A stretch of DNA of 32,099 nt from Desulfobaculum xiamenense. GTDB lineage: Bacteria > Desulfobacterota > Desulfovibrionia > Desulfovibrionales > Desulfovibrionaceae. Positions 31,194 to 32,099 of the stretch are shown here, piece after piece. The stretch spans positions 1-32,099 of the forward strand of contig NZ_JAATJA010000006.1 of NCBI RefSeq assembly GCF_011927665.1, read 5' to 3'. How positions within the stretch are numbered: position 1 is the stretch's first letter; each line of letters opens with the position of its first letter. The notes under the pieces are model-generated. The model had not been told where the DNA came from, ran no database searches, and was given only the letters and a program-made list of their open reading frames with translations. A program made the position numbers and the translations under genes.

Positions 31194-31713
31194 TCCCACG
31201 TTCTGCGCATCATGTGCGTATGTTCGTCCTCATCCAGCACCCCGTGCAGTTGACGCCTTTGGCGGTCCTCTGCGCGGGGTGTCGTGGTTTTTGGTGGTCT
31301 GGGCGTCGGGGAGACGGACGCGGCGAAGCGTCGCGGGTAGACCTGAACGAAGGAGGCGTCGGATGGGGAAGGGGACTTCCTGATGCGTCTGACGCGTGCC
31401 AGCAGGGCGCTGTCGTCGAGACGATGCGTTGACGACCGACGAGGGCGTGTGGTGGCGAAGGGAAGGCGCGGGCTGGGCTGGACTGCTGGCGACTGTTTCG
31501 CCGTGCGTTTGGTCCGTATCCCCGTGCGATTTGATCGTTTGGGGTGTTTGCGAACGACAGGCGTGGTTGCCGAGCCTTGTTCGGGGCGGTATACTGGAAT
31601 TCCTGTCAGCCGCCGACTCCGTTCATGGGGCGGAATCGACGGTCGCGAAGCCGCATGAATCCTCGCTCGCATCGGTGGCGTCTGATTTTTTTGAGCTTCA
31701 AACAAAAAAGCCG

Positions 31714-31742
31714 TTGACAAGAGCAGGGCGTCTGGCTATTTA
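31714..31742 (+). promoter_or_regulatory. tRNA operon promoter
   Basis: A perfect TTGACA (31714-31719), a 17-bp spacer and TATTTA (31737-31742) lie 23 bp before tRNA-Val. This is the best sigma-70 match in the window. Confidence 0.8.
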
Positions 31743-31765
31743 GCGATTCCCGGTTGCGGGAAGGC

Positions 31766-31841
31766 GGGCGGATAGCTCAGCTGGGAGAGCATCGGCCTTA
31801 CAAGCCGAGGGTCACAGGTTCGAGCCCTGTTCCGCCCACCA
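31766..31841 (+). tRNA. tRNA-Val (anticodon TAC)
   Basis: A 76-nt cloverleaf: acceptor GGGCGGA paired with TCCGCCC, D arm GCTC...GAGC, anticodon stem TCGGC/GCCGA with loop CTTACAA, T arm with GGTTCGAGCCC and an encoded CCA end. The anticodon TAC reads valine GTA and neighbouring codons. Confidence 0.95.
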
Positions 31842-31854
31842 CCAACCAAAATGC

Positions 31855-31931
31855 GGAGCTGTAGTTAAGTCGGTTATAACGCTGGCCTGTCACGCCAGAG
31901 GCCGCGAGTTCGAGTCTCGTCGGCTCCGCCA
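31855..31931 (+). tRNA. tRNA-Asp (anticodon GTC), copy 1
   Basis: A 77-nt cloverleaf with acceptor GGAGCTG paired to CGGCTCC (one T-G pair), discriminator G and encoded CCA. The anticodon loop CTGTCAC gives GTC for aspartate, and the layout follows E. coli tRNA-Asp closely. It lies 13 bp after tRNA-Val, probably in the same transcript. Confidence 0.95.
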
Positions 31932-31942
31932 CAGATTGAATT

Positions 31943-31991
31943 GCCCTTCGAGGGCGTTATATGATTAGGGCCGGGGTGAAAAGCCCCGGCC
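31943..31991 (+). other. Two hairpins in the tRNA-Asp spacer
   Basis: GCCCT-tcg-AGGGC (31943-31955) and GGCCGGGG-tgaaaag-CCCCGGCC (31969-31991) follow copy 1. Neither is followed by a T-run. They may act as processing or weak termination signals. Confidence 0.45.
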
Positions 31992-31994
31992 ACC

Positions 31995-32023
31995 TTGACA
32001 AAGTTTGCGAATAGCTGCATCTA
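31995..32023 (+). promoter_or_regulatory. Possible separate promoter of tRNA-Asp copy 2
   Basis: A perfect TTGACA (31995-32000) is followed 17 bp later by a poor -10 (CATCTA), 21 bp before the second tRNA-Asp. Confidence 0.35.
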
Positions 32024-32044
32024 CGGATGCGGAATTCATAATGC

Positions 32045-32099
32045 GGAGCTGTAGTTAAGTCGGTTATAACGCTGGCCTGTCACGCCAGAGGCCGCGAGT
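32045..32099 (+). tRNA. tRNA-Asp (anticodon GTC), copy 2, cut by the window edge
   Basis: The first 55 bases of the gene are identical to copy 1 up to the window end. The T arm and 3' end lie outside. Confidence 0.9.

Larger units (their letters stand above)
31147..31765. other. 619-bp region between tmcA and the tRNA genes
   Basis: Apart from the tmc terminator and the tRNA promoter, nothing was recognised. Several open frames cross it on both strands, but none shows family motifs or a convincing start, and all are low-complexity Arg-rich products expected of high-GC noncoding DNA. Confidence 0.5.

Noticed and set aside
1-32099. CRISPR array, prophage or toxin-antitoxin system
   Set aside because: No regular spacer-repeat pattern, phage structural genes, integrase or typical toxin-antitoxin pair was seen.

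Overview
The window looks like chromosomal DNA of a high-GC sulfate-reducing bacterium of the Desulfovibrionaceae. The strongest marker is a tmc operon (27293-31146), which encodes a transmembrane respiratory complex fed by tetraheme type II cytochrome c3 and is known from these bacteria. A cytoplasmic-type [FeFe] hydrogenase with a glutamate-synthase-like flavoprotein, and a CofD-like/XXXCH gene pair of the kind annotated as 'GAK system' in Desulfovibrio, agree with this. Species cannot be named from the sequence.

Layout. 1-1724: the end of one insertion sequence, a small YjzC-like gene, and a complete but frameshifted IS3-family element. 1920-2510: a CaiE/PaaY-like gamma-carbonic-anhydrase-fold protein. 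3016-3699: an orphan lipoprotein. 3811-7722 (minus): a two-gene hydrogenase operon. 8218-12763 (plus): NDP-sugar epimerase, DegT aminotransferase, AsnB-type amidotransferase and an RsbW-like ATPase. 12818-17135: metallophosphoesterase, M20 peptidase and UbiD-type decarboxylase. 17201-22120 (minus): a tightly overlapping operon of ATP-grasp ligase, SDR, DegT aminotransferase and GT41-like glycosyltransferase, preceded by a GT4 glycosyltransferase (22314-23450). 23726-25551 (minus): XXXCH protein and CofD-like protein, divergent from a zinc-ribbon protein (25730-26560). 27293-31146: tmcD-tmcC-tmcB-tmcA. 31766-end: tRNA-Val(TAC), tRNA-Asp(GTC) and a second tRNA-Asp cut by the window edge.

How genes may work together. 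The hydrogenase pair probably exchanges electrons between H2, ferredoxin and NAD(P)H in the cytoplasm. The Tmc complex takes electrons from periplasmic cytochrome c3 and moves them across the membrane. The two sugar clusters each hold a DegT aminotransferase, an SDR and an ATP-dependent amide- or ligase-forming enzyme, so they look like two separate routes for decorating surface sugars or proteins. The most novel candidates are the overlapping ATP-grasp/SDR/DegT/GT41-like operon and the XXXCH-CofD/zinc-ribbon locus, whose divergent control region carries two matching palindromes exactly 50 bp apart. All family calls come from reading motifs by eye; no database search was run.
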